From the NCBI RefSeq assembly GCF_003989515.1, contig NZ_RBLU01000032.1, forward strand, positions 1 to 32,015: DNA of 32,015 nt. The letters run 5' to 3'. This document shows positions 30,753 through 32,015 of the stretch, in pieces. The DNA comes from Curtobacterium sp. HSID17257. GTDB lineage: Bacteria > Actinomycetota > Actinomycetes > Actinomycetales > Microbacteriaceae. Each line of letters opens with the position of its first letter. Position 1 is the first letter of the stretch. The notes beneath the pieces were generated by a model that was given only the letters and a program-made list of their open reading frames with translations, was not told the DNA's origin and ran no database searches. The position numbers and the translations under genes were made by a program.

Positions 30753-32015
30753 GGTCCGGCCTCCCGCGCGTCGCCGCCAGCACGGCTCCGGCGACGCTCC
30801 CGCCGCCCCTGCCCGGACTCGACCCGGCCTGGTCCCGCCTGGTCACGGTCCCCGCGTCACCGGGTGGACAGCCGGGAGGCGCGGCTCGCCCCGCGCGCAC
30901 CTGGCACCTCCTCGACACGGCCGATCAGCTCGAGGCCCTCGGCGTCACTCCGGTCGGCACCCTGCTCTGCGTGCACGGCAACCCCACGTGGTCCTACCTC
31001 TGGCGGTCCGTCGCCGCGCGGACGCTCGACGCCGCCAGGGCCGGGGGTCCGGCCTGGCGCGTGGTCGCGGTGGACCAGCTCGACATGGGCTTCTCGGAGC
31101 GCACCGCGGACCAGCACCGCCTGGCCGACCGCGTCCGCGACCTCGGTGCCCTGACCGACGAGCTCGGGCTCACCGGACCCGTCGTCACCCTCGGGCACGA
31201 CTGGGGCGGTGTCGTCTCGCTCGGCTGGGCGGTCGACCACCCCCACCTCGTGGTGGGCGTGGCGACGTGCAACACGGCCGTGCACCAGCCCGACGACGCA
31301 CCGATCCCCGCTCCGCTGCGGCTCGCCCTGCGTCCCGGTGTGCTCGGGCGCGGGACGGTGCTGACGCCCGCGTTCCTCGAGACGACGCTCGCGATCGCGC
31401 ACCCGTCGCTCGACCGTCCCGTCGCCGACGCCTACCGGGCGCCGTACCGCGGAGCCGCCCGGCGCGGGGGGATCGGCGGCTTCGTCGCGGACATCCCCGT
31501 CGACCGCACGCACCCCAGCGCCGCCGAGCTCGACCGGATCGCCGCCGGTGTCGCGGCGCTCGAGGTCCCGGCGCTCGTCATGTGGGGACCGCGTGACCCG
31601 GTGTTCCTGGAGCGCTACCTCGACGACCTGGCCGACCGGCTCCCGCACGCCGACGTGCACCGCTTCGAGGGTGCGGGCCACCTGCTGCCGGACGACGCCG
31701 ACGTCGCGGGGACCGTCCTCGACTGGCTGGGTGACCGCCTGCCGGAGGACCACGCGCCCGGCGGCGGCGAGACGAGCCTCCAGGCCGGCACGCACGACGC
31801 ACCCGAGTCTCGCGGTGCCCGACCGTTCTCGGGTGCTGCGGCTCGAGACACGTCGTCCAGCCCGAGTCTCGGGTCCGACCACCATCGGCCGCTGTGGGCT
31901 GCGCTCGACGACCTCGCCGACGACGCCAGCCCGGCGCTCGTCGAGATGGCCGCCGCCGGTGGTCCGCGCACGGTCTCCTGGCGGCTGCTCGCCCGCCGCG
32001 TCCGCGAGGTCGCTG
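30749..32015 (+). CDS. oleBC: OleB-OleC fusion (beta-lactone decarboxylase / beta-lactone synthetase), cut by window end
   Basis: The open frame runs from GTG 30749 to the window edge (422 codons). Residues 20-335 are OleB, a haloalkane-dehalogenase-like alpha/beta hydrolase: HGNPTWSYLWR (76-86), nucleophile D151 in GHDWGG, and a candidate His 311 in EGAGHLLPDD. OleB turns a cis-beta-lactone into an olefin plus CO2. After a Ser/Gly/Asp-rich linker (about 335-378), PLWAALDDLADDASPALVEM...RTVSWRLLARRVREV begins the AMP-binding OleC domain. Such fusions are known in actinobacteria such as Micrococcus luteus. OleD is expected further downstream. A small hairpin (30879-30896) and repeat DNA lie within the coding sequence. 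Confidence 0.85.
   Translation, partial: MRSGLPRVAASTAPATLPPPLPGLDPAWSRLVTVPASPGGQPGGAARPARTWHLLDTADQLEALGVTPVGTLLCVHGNPTWSYLWRSVAARTLDAARAGGPAWRVVAVDQLDMGFSERTADQHRLADRVRDLGALTDELGLTGPVVTLGHDWGGVVSLGWAVDHPHLVVGVATCNTAVHQPDDAPIPAPLRLALRPGVLGRGTVLTPAFLETTLAIAHPSLDRPVADAYRAPYRGAARRGGIGGFVADIPVDRTHPSAAELDRIAAGVAALEVPALVMWGPRDPVFLERYLDDLADRLPHADVHRFEGAGHLLPDDADVAGTVLDWLGDRLPEDHAPGGGETSLQAGTHDAPESRGARPFSGAAARDTSSSPSLGSDHHRPLWAALDDLADDASPALVEMAAAGGPRTVSWRLLARRVREVA
31799..31873. repeat. Inverted-repeat DNA forming the OleB-OleC linker
   Basis: GCACCCGAG (31799-31807) pairs with CTCGGGTGC (31828-31836). CCCGAGTCTCG recurs at 31861 within the odd palindrome CCCGAG-T-CTCGGG (31861-31873), and gctcgagacacg lies between them. 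These repeats encode the variable Ser/Gly/Arg linker of the fusion. Confidence 0.55.

Noticed and set aside
1-32015. tRNA, rRNA, riboswitch, insertion sequence, prophage or CRISPR
   Set aside because: None was recognised when reading both strands; no transposase or integrase motif and no regular repeat-spacer pattern. Weak structured RNAs cannot be excluded without a covariance search.

Overview
This window is very GC-rich DNA with dense gene packing, 4-bp ATGA/GTGA gene overlaps and TANNNT -10 boxes placed 6-7 nt before start codons. Together with a DUF4383 protein, a DUF1023 hydrolase and an OleA / OleB-OleC fusion locus, this points to an actinobacterium of the Micrococcales, most likely Microbacteriaceae and perhaps Curtobacterium-like (inference; no rRNA or other phylogenetic marker is present). 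The left edge is a contig end: bases 1-50 are degraded Illumina adapter, and the first gene is cut there. The right edge cuts the OleBC gene.

Layout. 50-967 (-): truncated GT39/ArnT-like membrane glycosyltransferase. 1135-2454 (+): GH10 xylanase without signal peptide. 2519-4470: divergent CGNR zinc-finger regulator and DHA3-type MFS exporter sharing four regularly spaced half-sites. 4555-4860 (-): ABM-domain protein. 5153-8513 (+): sugar operon (MFS sugar permease, TIM-barrel isomerase, Gfo/Idh/MocA dehydrogenase) behind an operator-like inverted repeat. 8579-9805 (-): GT4 glycosyltransferase, divergent from 9868-12672 (+), a three-gene operon of SDR/epimerase, MBL-fold hydrolase and KAS III-type ketosynthase. 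12823-13281 (-): DUF4383. 13533-15307 (+): ABC exporter pair. 15413-15754 (-): DUF3892-like small protein. 15927-16532 (+): LppP/LprE-like lipoprotein. 16562-17626 (+): YeiH-type transporter.

17816-23086 (-) carries a NatAB-like ABC exporter, a NarL-type response regulator, a sensor kinase and an MFS transporter. The MFS gene runs head-to-head into a TetR gene (+) whose N-terminus is missing. 23673-24344 (-) is a peroxiredoxin-like protein. 24469-27631 (-) is a tightly overlapping operon of a DUF1023 alpha/beta hydrolase with a helical N-terminus, followed by two tandemly duplicated lipoproteins; it looks like an effector with duplicated immunity proteins. 27902-29610 is a divergent RimB-like protease / RimK ligase pair. 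29679-end (+) is oleA followed by an oleB-oleC fusion, the start of a long-chain olefin (beta-lactone) pathway.

A family of large GC-rich palindromes with the arm GGGAGGCNCGGTGCC sits between convergent genes at 8520, 15350, 17758 and 23588, with a relative at 27719. They look like a dispersed repeat used as bidirectional terminator. No tRNA, rRNA, CRISPR array, transposase or phage gene was seen, and no gene-free stretch exceeds 300 bases.
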